Positions 1-6,139 of a stretch of DNA of 12,692 bases are shown here, in pieces. Numbering within the stretch: the stretch's first letter is position 1; every line of letters begins with the position of its first letter. This stretch comes from Flavobacteriales bacterium UBA6772. GTDB lineage: Bacteria > Bacteroidota > Bacteroidia > Flavobacteriales > UBA7430. A model generated the notes under the pieces. That model saw only the letters and a program-made list of their open reading frames with translations, was not told the DNA's origin and ran no database searches. The stretch is from positions 1 through 12,692 of the forward strand of contig DKGK01000058.1 in assembly GCA_002453265.1 (NCBI GenBank). The letters run 5' to 3'. Both the position numbers and the translations under genes were made by a program.

Positions 1-34
1 TGCAAAAATAAGCCTTTTATTGAATTCACAAAAA

Positions 35-1294
35 CTATTGTACTTTATTATCGTTATACTCTAAAATATGTAACAAATCAAGCAATACAGTACTTGCGCT
101 GCGTCTAATGTTCCAAAGTCGCTCAGTCCCCATTTTATACTTAACAGATTGCACTCCATTTGGTGTGGCAATAGCTGTCCAAACAGTCCCAACGGGCTTC
201 TCTTCGGAGCCTCCAGTTGGTCCTGCAATACCAGAAGTAGCTATAGCATAATCTACTTTCATTATACGTTGTATTCCCAAAGCCATTTCTTCAGTAACTT
301 GTTTACTTACTGCTCCAAAAGTGTCTAAAGAATCTATTTTTACACCTAATAACGATTCTTTAATTGAATCATCGTAAGCTAAAACACTTCCTCTATAATA
401 AGCAGAAGAACCCGGAACTCGAGTAATTAAATGAGCAATATAACCACCTGTACAGCTTTCGGCAGTAGCAATAGTTGCGTTTATTTTTTTCAAGGCCGCA
501 CCTACCCTTTGTTCAAGTTTATCTTTTTCTTCACCAAATATTAAATTTGGAATTATCGTTTTCAGCTTAGTTATTTGCTCCTTAATTTGCTCATTTAATA
601 ATTCTTTATCTATTCCTCTTGCACTTAACCTTAATCGAACTCTATTTTCTGAAGGCAAATAAGCGAGCTTTATAGATTTTGGTAGTTCATTTTCCCAAGT
701 AGCAATTGTTACTGCTAAAATAGATTCGGGTACTCCCTGTGTTAAAATGGTTTTATGAACAAAAGCACCCACAGAGAACCTAGTTTGGAGTTCTGGTAAT
801 ACATAAGAGCTCATTAAATTCTTCATTTCGTGAGGCACACCAGGAAGAGAAATAAAGTGTTTATCCTCTTTTTCGAACCACATTCCAGAAGCTGTACCGA
901 ACTTATTAAACAAAACCTTACATGAACTTGGCAAATCGGCTTGATGTTCGTTGAGTTTATTAATCTCACCTACACCAAACTTTTTAAACAGTTCTTTTAT
1001 ATGATGTAGAACCTCTTGATTTGTAACCAATTTATCATCGAAATATTTGGCGAGCGTCTTTTTAGTAATATCGTCATTTGTAGGCCCTAAACCTCCTGTA
1101 ATAATAACGATATCCGAAAGTTCTTCTGCTCTATTTAAAGTCCTTAAAATGGCCGATTCGGTGTCAGAAATAGAATATATTTTGTTGAGTTCTAAACCAA
1201 TTTCATTTAGGCGCTGAGCTATCCAGGCAGAATTAGTGTCCACAATCTGACCAATCAGGATCTCGTCGCCTATGGTAATAATAGAAATTTTCAT
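35..1294 (-). CDS. cinA: CinA-family protein (nicotinamide-nucleotide amidohydrolase / competence-damage inducible protein)
   Basis: Full-length two-domain CinA of 419 residues. Residues 1-170 form the MoaB/MogA-like (COG1058) domain, opening with ITIGDE-ILIGQ and carrying the TGGLGPTNDD loop at 66-75. Residues about 258-412 form the CinA C-terminal amidohydrolase domain, with AESCTGG at 278-284 (nucleophile candidate Ser280) and the signature TSGIAGPTGG at 353-362 followed by KPVGTVW. In this family the C-terminal domain deamidates nicotinamide mononucleotide to nicotinate mononucleotide in pyridine-nucleotide salvage, and the N-terminal domain has been linked to ADP-ribose hydrolysis. The protein is cytosolic. 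I chose the ATG at 1294 because the family begins at 'MKISIITIGDE'. A TTG 18 bases upstream would place the start inside a terminator-like hairpin. It lies 33 bp downstream of the Usp gene on the same strand. In Flavobacteriia cinA is often followed by rpmB, which would lie off the left edge (inference). Confidence 0.95.
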   Translation of the reverse strand: MKISIITIGDEILIGQIVDTNSAWIAQRLNEIGLELNKIYSISDTESAILRTLNRAEELSDIVIITGGLGPTNDDITKKTLAKYFDDKLVTNQEVLHHIKELFKKFGVGEINKLNEHQADLPSSCKVLFNKFGTASGMWFEKEDKHFISLPGVPHEMKNLMSSYVLPELQTRFSVGAFVHKTILTQGVPESILAVTIATWENELPKSIKLAYLPSENRVRLRLSARGIDKELLNEQIKEQITKLKTIIPNLIFGEEKDKLEQRVGAALKKINATIATAESCTGGYIAHLITRVPGSSAYYRGSVLAYDDSIKESLLGVKIDSLDTFGAVSKQVTEEMALGIQRIMKVDYAIATSGIAGPTGGSEEKPVGTVWTAIATPNGVQSVKYKMGTERLWNIRRSASTVLLDLLHILEYNDNKVQ

Positions 1295-1320
1295 AAATAA
1301 AAAGCCTACCAAAGGGAGGC
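1295..1320 (-). terminator. Intrinsic terminator-like hairpin between usp and cinA
   Basis: On the minus strand, seven bases after the Usp stop codon, GCCTCCC-TTT-GGTAGGC forms a 7-bp stem with one C/T mismatch and a three-base loop. TTTTTATTT follows directly. This has the form of a Rho-independent terminator for the Usp gene. The T-tract ends exactly at the cinA ATG, so the same bases also form the cinA leader and the hairpin may affect cinA translation or read-through. Termination strength is not known. Confidence 0.6.
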
Positions 1321-1327
1321 GAATAAA

Positions 1328-2209
1328 TTAAGGTAAATCGTAAACACTACCAATGGTAACCATTGGTCGCACACTCATTACAGGTGTGTCTGTATTGTAA
1401 ATAATAGATTGGGCTGAGGAACCAATAAAGTGATTTGTAAAATCGCTTTCTTGTTGCGTCATAATCATAATCAAGTCTCCATCGTTATTATTAGAGTAAT
1501 CTAATACCGATTGTGACAAAGACCTACCCTCTGCTTTAATTAATTCAGCTTCTGTAGAGACACCGCCATCAGTTAAAAACTTCTTAACCTGCTTTAAATT
1601 CGCCCTTAATTTTGCAGTAGTCTCTTCGTCATTGCTTTTAGAAATAGACACCACTTTTACAATAGCACCCCACAAACGAGCAAGTATGAGTGCGTGCGAA
1701 ACCTTTTCTTTAGTTTCTTTTTCTAAATCTAAGGGTAAAATTATGTTTCTACATCCTTTAAAATGATTTTTTCCTTTTATAGTAATTACTGGGCAGGTTG
1801 AGTGAGTTACCACTCTAAAAGCGTTAGAACCAATAACTTTTTTAGCAAATTCTGAAGGAGCACCATTTGTACCCATCACGATTACTTTTGCATTAATTAA
1901 TTCTGAAACTTCAATAATTTTCTGAGAAACTTTCCCTTTTGCTGCCATCGCATTAACTTTTAAGCCAATTCTAGCACTCACTTCTGAAGCAATATTATCT
2001 AGTTTTTCTTGAAGTACAATTTTTAAATCGGTGTACTTTTCGTCGTCTTCACCAAATAAACGACTTAACATTCCGGAAGTTTCAATTACGCTTAACAGGG
2101 TTATTTCACCATTAGTGAGTATTGCTAATCGCTCAGCTTGTTCTAGTGCAATCTTCGATTGTTCAGAGAATCCAATCGGGACTAAAATACTGTATGTAGT
2201 AGAATTCAT
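1328..2209 (-). CDS. Tandem-domain universal stress protein (UspA family)
   Basis: A 293-residue protein made of two Usp domains. Domain 1 (about 5-145) starts with YSILVPIGFSE and carries the ATP-binding loop GTNG (113-116) followed ten residues later by GS (127-128), ending in CPVITIK. Domain 2 (about 153-282) starts with RNIILPLD and ends in TPVMSVRP. In the second domain the glycines at the front of the nucleotide loop are lost (MTQQES at 250-255) and only GS at 263-264 remains, so ATP binding is probably confined to domain 1. Tandem Usp proteins are cytosolic, are common in Bacteroidota, and are generally induced by starvation or stress; the specific role here is unknown. The gene is divergent from the uridine-phosphorylase-like gene across a 48-bp gap. 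It ends just before a terminator-like hairpin and cinA. Confidence 0.93.
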   Translation of the reverse strand: MNSTTYSILVPIGFSEQSKIALEQAERLAILTNGEITLLSVIETSGMLSRLFGEDDEKYTDLKIVLQEKLDNIASEVSARIGLKVNAMAAKGKVSQKIIEVSELINAKVIVMGTNGAPSEFAKKVIGSNAFRVVTHSTCPVITIKGKNHFKGCRNIILPLDLEKETKEKVSHALILARLWGAIVKVVSISKSNDEETTAKLRANLKQVKKFLTDGGVSTEAELIKAEGRSLSQSVLDYSNNNDGDLIMIMTQQESDFTNHFIGSSAQSIIYNTDTPVMSVRPMVTIGSVYDLP

Positions 2210-2214
2210 ATTTG

Positions 2215-2222
2215 TATATTTG
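2215..2222 (+). promoter_or_regulatory. Bacteroidetes-type -7 box for the phosphorylase gene
   Basis: TATATTTG matches the Bacteroidetes housekeeping -7 consensus TAnnTTTG exactly. It lies 35 bases before the ATG at 2258, in the 48-bp gap between divergent genes. No TTG is seen at the expected -33 position about 19 bases upstream, so the call rests on the -7 box and its position only. Confidence 0.45.
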
Positions 2223-2257
2223 AAGAATAAATCGTCGGTCCAAAATACTAAAAGTAT

Positions 2258-3136
2258 ATGAATAATTTTCTACCATCTGAATTAATTTTAAATGAGGATT
2301 CTTCTGTCTATCATCTTAAGCTATTAGCAGAAGATATAGCCAATGTAATTATAGTTGTTGGTGACCCAAATAGAGTTGCAGATGTTTCTAAACATTTTGA
2401 CCGTATTGAACTCAAAAAAAGTAATCGAGAATTTGTAACACACACTGGGTTTATTGGAAAAAAGAGACTATCTGTACTTTCTACAGGTATTGGAGTTGCC
2501 AATATAGACATTGTATTTAATGAGCTCGACATTTTGAGTTCTATAAACCTCTACGATAGAAGCCTAAAAAAGCAGCCTAGAAAATTTAAAATTATCCGAT
2601 TAGGAACGACAGGTTCTCTTTCTGATGAAATCCCTTTAGATTCCATTTTATGCTCTAAATATGCTATTGGCATTGATGGAATTCCCCATCACTACAATTT
2701 TGATAAGGACTTGTTCGAAAACACCTTAACAGACTCATTTACAGAGCAGACAAATTGGCCAAAAGAATTAGCTAAACCTTATGCAGTAGCCTCTTGTTCT
2801 AGTTTATGGACACAGCTATTCGACCCGAGTTTTAAAGCGGGAATTACCTTAACCATGAATGGTTTTTATGCCCCACAAGGCAGACAGATAAGAATACCAT
2901 TAAAGTATCCTGAACTAACAAAATCTTTTAAAAAGGTATTCTACAATGGATTCAACATTACCAATTTAGAAATGGAAACAGCTGGCTTGTATGCCTTTGG
3001 TAAAATATTCGACCATGAGGTAGTAAGTATAAGTACTGTATTAGCCAACAGGATTACAGGTAGTTTTAGTAAAACGCCACAGAAATCTATTGAACAGATG
3101 ATTCAGTTATCTTTGCAGAAAATTGAGAAGCTGTAA
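2258..3136 (+). CDS. Nucleoside phosphorylase, uridine phosphorylase-like (PNP/UDP family)
   Basis: A 292-residue cytosolic enzyme of the PNP_UDP_1 fold. It would cleave a nucleoside with phosphate to give ribose-1-phosphate and the free base, in nucleoside salvage. Visible family motifs are the phosphate-binding GDPNR at 35-39, STGIG at 75-79, RLGTTGS at 114-120 and the ribose-binding EME at 238-240, with ANRITG near the C-terminus (263-268). The Q-x-R pair at Gln207/Arg209 (in PQGRQ) sits where E. coli Udp has Gln166/Arg168, which recognise uracil. This favours uridine over purine nucleosides, but that is inference from motif position. Length and start agree with the roughly 290-residue Bacteroidota subgroup, which opens with a 'SELILN..SVYHL' segment. 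It is divergent from the Usp gene, and the next gene follows after 42 bp. Confidence 0.9.
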   Translation: MNNFLPSELILNEDSSVYHLKLLAEDIANVIIVVGDPNRVADVSKHFDRIELKKSNREFVTHTGFIGKKRLSVLSTGIGVANIDIVFNELDILSSINLYDRSLKKQPRKFKIIRLGTTGSLSDEIPLDSILCSKYAIGIDGIPHHYNFDKDLFENTLTDSFTEQTNWPKELAKPYAVASCSSLWTQLFDPSFKAGITLTMNGFYAPQGRQIRIPLKYPELTKSFKKVFYNGFNITNLEMETAGLYAFGKIFDHEVVSISTVLANRITGSFSKTPQKSIEQMIQLSLQKIEKL

Positions 3137-3178
3137 TAGGAATGGTTATTGCTAAATAATTTTCGTAAAACTTATAAA

Positions 3179-4477
3179 ATGACGACTAAATTACTTGTGA
3201 TTTTTATGTTGGTTCAAACAGTTTTGTTTGCACAAACAGCACCAAATTTAATAGTTACAGATTTAAACGGTACTACCCACAATCTTTACAACTACTTAGA
3301 TGAGGGCAAAACAGTGATTTTAGATTTCTTTATTATTAACTGTACTTCTTGCCAGGATGGAGCACCATATTTAGATGAATTTTGGAATACTTACGGACCT
3401 AATGGCTCTGAACAAATTCAAGTTATTTCTTTGGAAGTTAGCAATGCCACAAACCAACAGGCGGAAGATATTGCTGCGGAATGGGGTATCGGAAACCCAA
3501 TTGTAAATCTTGATGAAACACCAAGTGGCTTTGCTCCATTTATTCAATCGTACCCCACCTATTTAGTAGTTTGTCCAGACAAATCGATGACTCCATTAAT
3601 TGATTTCGAGTACCCACAAACTATTTTGTCTTGGGAACAAAATTTAAACATTTGCAATTTTGGAAATAACATTACAGATGCCAATATTTTGGCGAATGCT
3701 ATAAGCCATTGCGAACAAAATATTAGTGCTGATCTGGTCGTTGGAAATGTTGGTACTAATTTAATTAATTCTTTTACCATTGATGTATTTGTAGATTCTG
3801 TGTACTATAATAGTATCGTTTGGGATCATGCTTTACCTCCAAATTCAAATACTAACGAAACGCCCTATCCTATCATTTTTGAAAGCAGCAATATTGAGGG
3901 TGATTTAATCGAATTTTCGATGGCAATAAATGACGACATTAATACAATTAACAACAGTATAAGTCATAATTTAAATGATGGACTGAGTACCGAAAACACT
4001 GAATTTACCTTAATTATTCAAATGGACAACTACCCATCTGACTTAATTTGGTCTTTAACCAATGCTAACGATGCTGTTATTTTTGAAGGCATGGGAGCAA
4101 ACTACAGTCCATACGAAGAAGTTCAAATGACTATCTTGCTAGAAAGTGACATTTGTTATACTTTTTCTATTATCGATAATATTGGTGATGGTTTGTGTTG
4201 CTCATTTGGAGAGGGCTATTTTAATATTCTTAGTGGTGAAGATACACTTATTGCTAATTTTGATTTTCAAAAGCATTTTATTAAATCCTTCTATGTAGGA
4301 AATGAAATAGGAATTGCAGAAAATACGAGTACAAATAAAAGAATCGTAAATAGACTGTACTACAATATAATGGGTCAAGCTATAAACTACCCAACCAAAA
4401 AGGGACTATATTTACAACAATCTATTTTTGAAGACGGTAGCTTTAGTACCGAAAAAATGATGCTCACCAACAATTGA
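3179..4477 (+). CDS. Exported thioredoxin-fold multidomain protein with a degenerate T9SS-like C-terminus
   Basis: A 432-residue exported protein. I chose the ATG at 3179 because it puts a signal peptide (MTTKLLVIFMLVQTVLFAQ) at the N-terminus; an in-frame TTG 30 bases earlier would add a poor extension. Residues about 22-158 are a TlpA/redoxin-like thioredoxin domain with the redox pair C55-T-S-C58 and a probable cis-proline at P126 (SYPTY). Residues about 180-275 look like a CARDB-type beta domain. Residues about 276-372 match a beta module seen in many secreted Bacteroidota proteins, with DNYPSDLIW at 283-291 and CYTFSIIDNIGDGLCC at 326-341. The tail (392-430: LYYNIMGQ, then KKGLYL, then EDGSFSTEK) resembles the second half of a type A T9SS sorting domain but lacks its usual N-terminal strand. 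The function is unknown; thiol-disulfide exchange outside the inner membrane is plausible. Confidence 0.82.
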   Translation: MTTKLLVIFMLVQTVLFAQTAPNLIVTDLNGTTHNLYNYLDEGKTVILDFFIINCTSCQDGAPYLDEFWNTYGPNGSEQIQVISLEVSNATNQQAEDIAAEWGIGNPIVNLDETPSGFAPFIQSYPTYLVVCPDKSMTPLIDFEYPQTILSWEQNLNICNFGNNITDANILANAISHCEQNISADLVVGNVGTNLINSFTIDVFVDSVYYNSIVWDHALPPNSNTNETPYPIIFESSNIEGDLIEFSMAINDDINTINNSISHNLNDGLSTENTEFTLIIQMDNYPSDLIWSLTNANDAVIFEGMGANYSPYEEVQMTILLESDICYTFSIIDNIGDGLCCSFGEGYFNILSGEDTLIANFDFQKHFIKSFYVGNEIGIAENTSTNKRIVNRLYYNIMGQAINYPTKKGLYLQQSIFEDGSFSTEKMMLTNN

Positions 4478-4518
4478 TACTTGACTATGTCTAAAAATTC
4501 AATTAATAATTACAACTT

Positions 4519-4526
4519 TAGATTTG
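4519..4526 (+). promoter_or_regulatory. Possible -7 box ahead of a long hydrolase leader
   Basis: TAGATTTG fits TAnnTTTG exactly and lies 154 bases before the hydrolase ATG at 4673. A transcript from here would carry a leader of about 140 bases that includes the strong hairpin at 4553-4584. There is no TTG at the expected -33 spacing, and such boxes arise by chance in AT-rich DNA, so this is weak. A second, poorer candidate (TATATTTA at 4606-4613) lies after the hairpin. Confidence 0.22.
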
Positions 4527-4552
4527 ATTTTGTTTGAAGGAATCTTAACAAC

Positions 4553-4584
4553 ACACCCCATAAACATAAATATTTATGGGGTGT
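4553..4584 (+). terminator. Strong inverted repeat between the two exported-protein genes
   Basis: ACACCCCATAAA and TTTATGGGGTGT form a perfect 12-bp stem with an eight-base loop, 75 bases after the stop codon of the thioredoxin-fold gene. The bases after the stem (TCTATTACAC) are only weakly T-rich, so it is not a textbook Rho-independent terminator. It may stop or stabilise the 3' end of the upstream transcript, or act in the leader of the downstream hydrolase. The inverted repeat is certain; its role is inferred. Confidence 0.5.
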
Positions 4585-4672
4585 TCTATTACACAAAATT
4601 GTGACTATATTTAACATGAATAAATAAACGGTGAGGCACGGTATTTGCAATGCATACATTGAAAAAAAACCA

Positions 4673-6022
4673 ATGAAAAACTTAGTAACATTTATCATAC
4701 TATTCTGCATTAGTATTCAAGTAAATGCGCAATGCGAAACCATCACAAGTGAATCGATTACTAATCCTGGTCAATTTGGTGTTTCCACACTAACAGAGGG
4801 GAATGGTGTTCGAAATGGCCCAGATTATTCTGGTTCTACTATTTACTACCCTACCAACGAGGATGAAGCTTTAGCAAGTATTATAATAGTACCCGGTTTT
4901 ATAAGTCTAGAATCTAGTATATCAGCATGGGGTCCTTTTTTAGCCTCACACGGAATTGTAACCATGACCATAGGAACAAATGGTCTTTTTGATCAACCAG
5001 CAGCAAGATCTTCGGCACTTTTAGATGCAATGGTAAGTCTAAAGGAAGAAAATACGAGAGCTAATTCGCCTTTAAAAGGTAAATTAAACACCTCGAACAT
5101 TGCTTTAGGAGGATGGTCTATGGGTGGTGGTGGAGCACAAATAGCTGCCACCATAGACCCAACAATTAAAGCGGTAATTGCATTGTGTCCTTGGTTGGAA
5201 ACAAATCTTATTTCTGAAGAATTTTTAAATCATGAAACCCCTATTTTGATTTTCAGTGCAGAGTACGATGCTATAGCAAACCATACTTTACATGCAGATC
5301 AACATTATGCACTAACACCGGAGACAACCCCAAAATTAATTTATGAAATTGCTGGAGCAGGTCATACCGTAGCAAATTACCCTACAGGTGGAAATGGAGA
5401 AGTTGGAGTTTTAGCATTGTCATGGTTAAAGAAATACTTAGTAAACAACAACTGCTACTGCCCTATTATTATAGAAGTTCCTACAACGGCTTCCCTATTT
5501 ACACACAATATAACTTGCGATTCTGAAAATTCTATTACCCAAGAAGTAACTTGTGAAGAAGGTTGGTCAATTATTTCAACTTACGTGAATCCGACTAACA
5601 TCAACTTTTCAAATTTTATAGCACCAGTGGTAAACAATTTAATAATTGCGAAAGATTATATTGGTAACGCCTATTTACCAGATTGGGATTATAACGGAAT
5701 TGGAGATTTAGGAGAGGGTCAAGCCTATTTAATTAAGATGTTAAATACATCTAGTTTAGCAGTTGTAGGCGAACAATTAATTGCAAGTGAGAATAGTATT
5801 ACGCTAAACGAAGGATGGAACTTAGCAGCTAATTATAAAACCTCACCAATAAATTCTGATTTAGCATTTTCATCAATATTAGAAACACAAAATGTAGTTA
5901 TTATTAAAGATTATATAGGAAATGCTCTTTTACCAGAATGGGGATTTAATGGCATTGGAGATTTACTTCCAGGAAGAGGTTACCAAATAAAAGTTACTAA
6001 TACCTGTGAATTACAGTACTAA
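4673..6022 (+). CDS. Exported PETase/cutinase-like polyester hydrolase with two C-terminal beta modules
   Basis: A 449-residue exported alpha/beta hydrolase. The ATG at 4673 gives a signal peptide ending IQVNAQ (1-20); the upstream GTG at 4631 does not. Residues about 27-260 align from memory with Ideonella PETase and actinomycete cutinases through GSTIYYPTN (54-62), IIVPGF (71-76), WGPFLASHG (86-94), DQPAARSS (107-114) and GWSMGGGG (147-154). The triad is Ser149, Asp199 (AEYDAIA) and His231 (GAGHTVAN). Trp148 and Trp174 match PETase Trp159 and Trp185. Phe76 replaces the oxyanion tyrosine, and the Cys203-Cys239 disulfide is absent (Ala196, Val233). Residues 297-356 and 381-441 are two copies of a flavobacterial beta module (KDYIGNA, then NGIGDL, then Y-I-K). 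No T9SS sorting domain is present. The fold should hydrolyse esters; activity on polyesters, cutin or lipids is inference. Homologous Bacteroidota PET-active esterases are known from Aequorivita and Kaistella. Confidence 0.88.
   Translation: MKNLVTFIILFCISIQVNAQCETITSESITNPGQFGVSTLTEGNGVRNGPDYSGSTIYYPTNEDEALASIIIVPGFISLESSISAWGPFLASHGIVTMTIGTNGLFDQPAARSSALLDAMVSLKEENTRANSPLKGKLNTSNIALGGWSMGGGGAQIAATIDPTIKAVIALCPWLETNLISEEFLNHETPILIFSAEYDAIANHTLHADQHYALTPETTPKLIYEIAGAGHTVANYPTGGNGEVGVLALSWLKKYLVNNNCYCPIIIEVPTTASLFTHNITCDSENSITQEVTCEEGWSIISTYVNPTNINFSNFIAPVVNNLIIAKDYIGNAYLPDWDYNGIGDLGEGQAYLIKMLNTSSLAVVGEQLIASENSITLNEGWNLAANYKTSPINSDLAFSSILETQNVVIIKDYIGNALLPEWGFNGIGDLLPGRGYQIKVTNTCELQY
5561..5995 (+). 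repeat. Tandem duplicated C-terminal module within the hydrolase gene
   Basis: The encoded protein repeats a module of about 60 residues. Copy 1 is residues 297-356 (bases 5561-5740) and copy 2 is residues 381-441 (bases 5813-5995). Both start with Gly-Trp and share KDYIGNA, LP-(D/E)-W, NGIGDL and a Y-x-I-K end. The DNA has diverged, so the duplication is old. I recognise the module as common in secreted Bacteroidota proteins; its function is unknown to me, and a binding or anchoring role is a guess. Confidence 0.8.
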
Positions 6023-6110
6023 AAGAGACCGATACTACAATTCAAAAAACAACATACTCTATACTACACAATAATTTTTAGCAATACAGAAATACTCCGC
6101 TAGGAACACT

Positions 6111-6118
6111 TATATTTA
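6111..6118 (+). promoter_or_regulatory. Possible -7 box for the carboxylase gene
   Basis: TATATTTA differs from the Bacteroidetes TAnnTTTG box in the last base only and lies 22 bases before the ATG at 6140. This is the only promoter-like element seen in the 117-bp gap after the hydrolase gene. There is no TTG at the -33 spacing, so confidence is low. Confidence 0.25.
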
Positions 6119-6139
6119 CGCTCCTTAAATTTTTATATA

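Noticed and set aside
1..34. Possible terminator after cinA
   Set aside because: AATAA/TTATT pairing is only five A-T pairs with no GC core, too weak to call, and the region is cut by the window edge.
2031..2261. Plus-strand open frame across the usp 5' end and the divergent promoter region
   Set aside because: It is antisense to the first Usp domain, has low-complexity serine-rich composition, and ends at the phosphorylase start; no family similarity.
4631..4672. GTG start that would extend the hydrolase by 14 residues
   Set aside because: The extension (MRHGICNAYIEKKP) would place a charged, non-conserved segment before a normal signal peptide; the ATG at 4673 fits far better.
4510..4710. 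Minus-strand open frame of 66 codons over the hairpin and hydrolase start
   Set aside because: It reads through a perfect inverted repeat and antisense to a signal peptide; hydrophobicity is a by-product of the antisense signal sequence.
5561..5995. Recent duplication or recombination hotspot at the hydrolase 3' end
   Set aside because: The two module copies are similar in protein but clearly diverged in DNA, so there is no sign of recent repeat activity or a mobile element.
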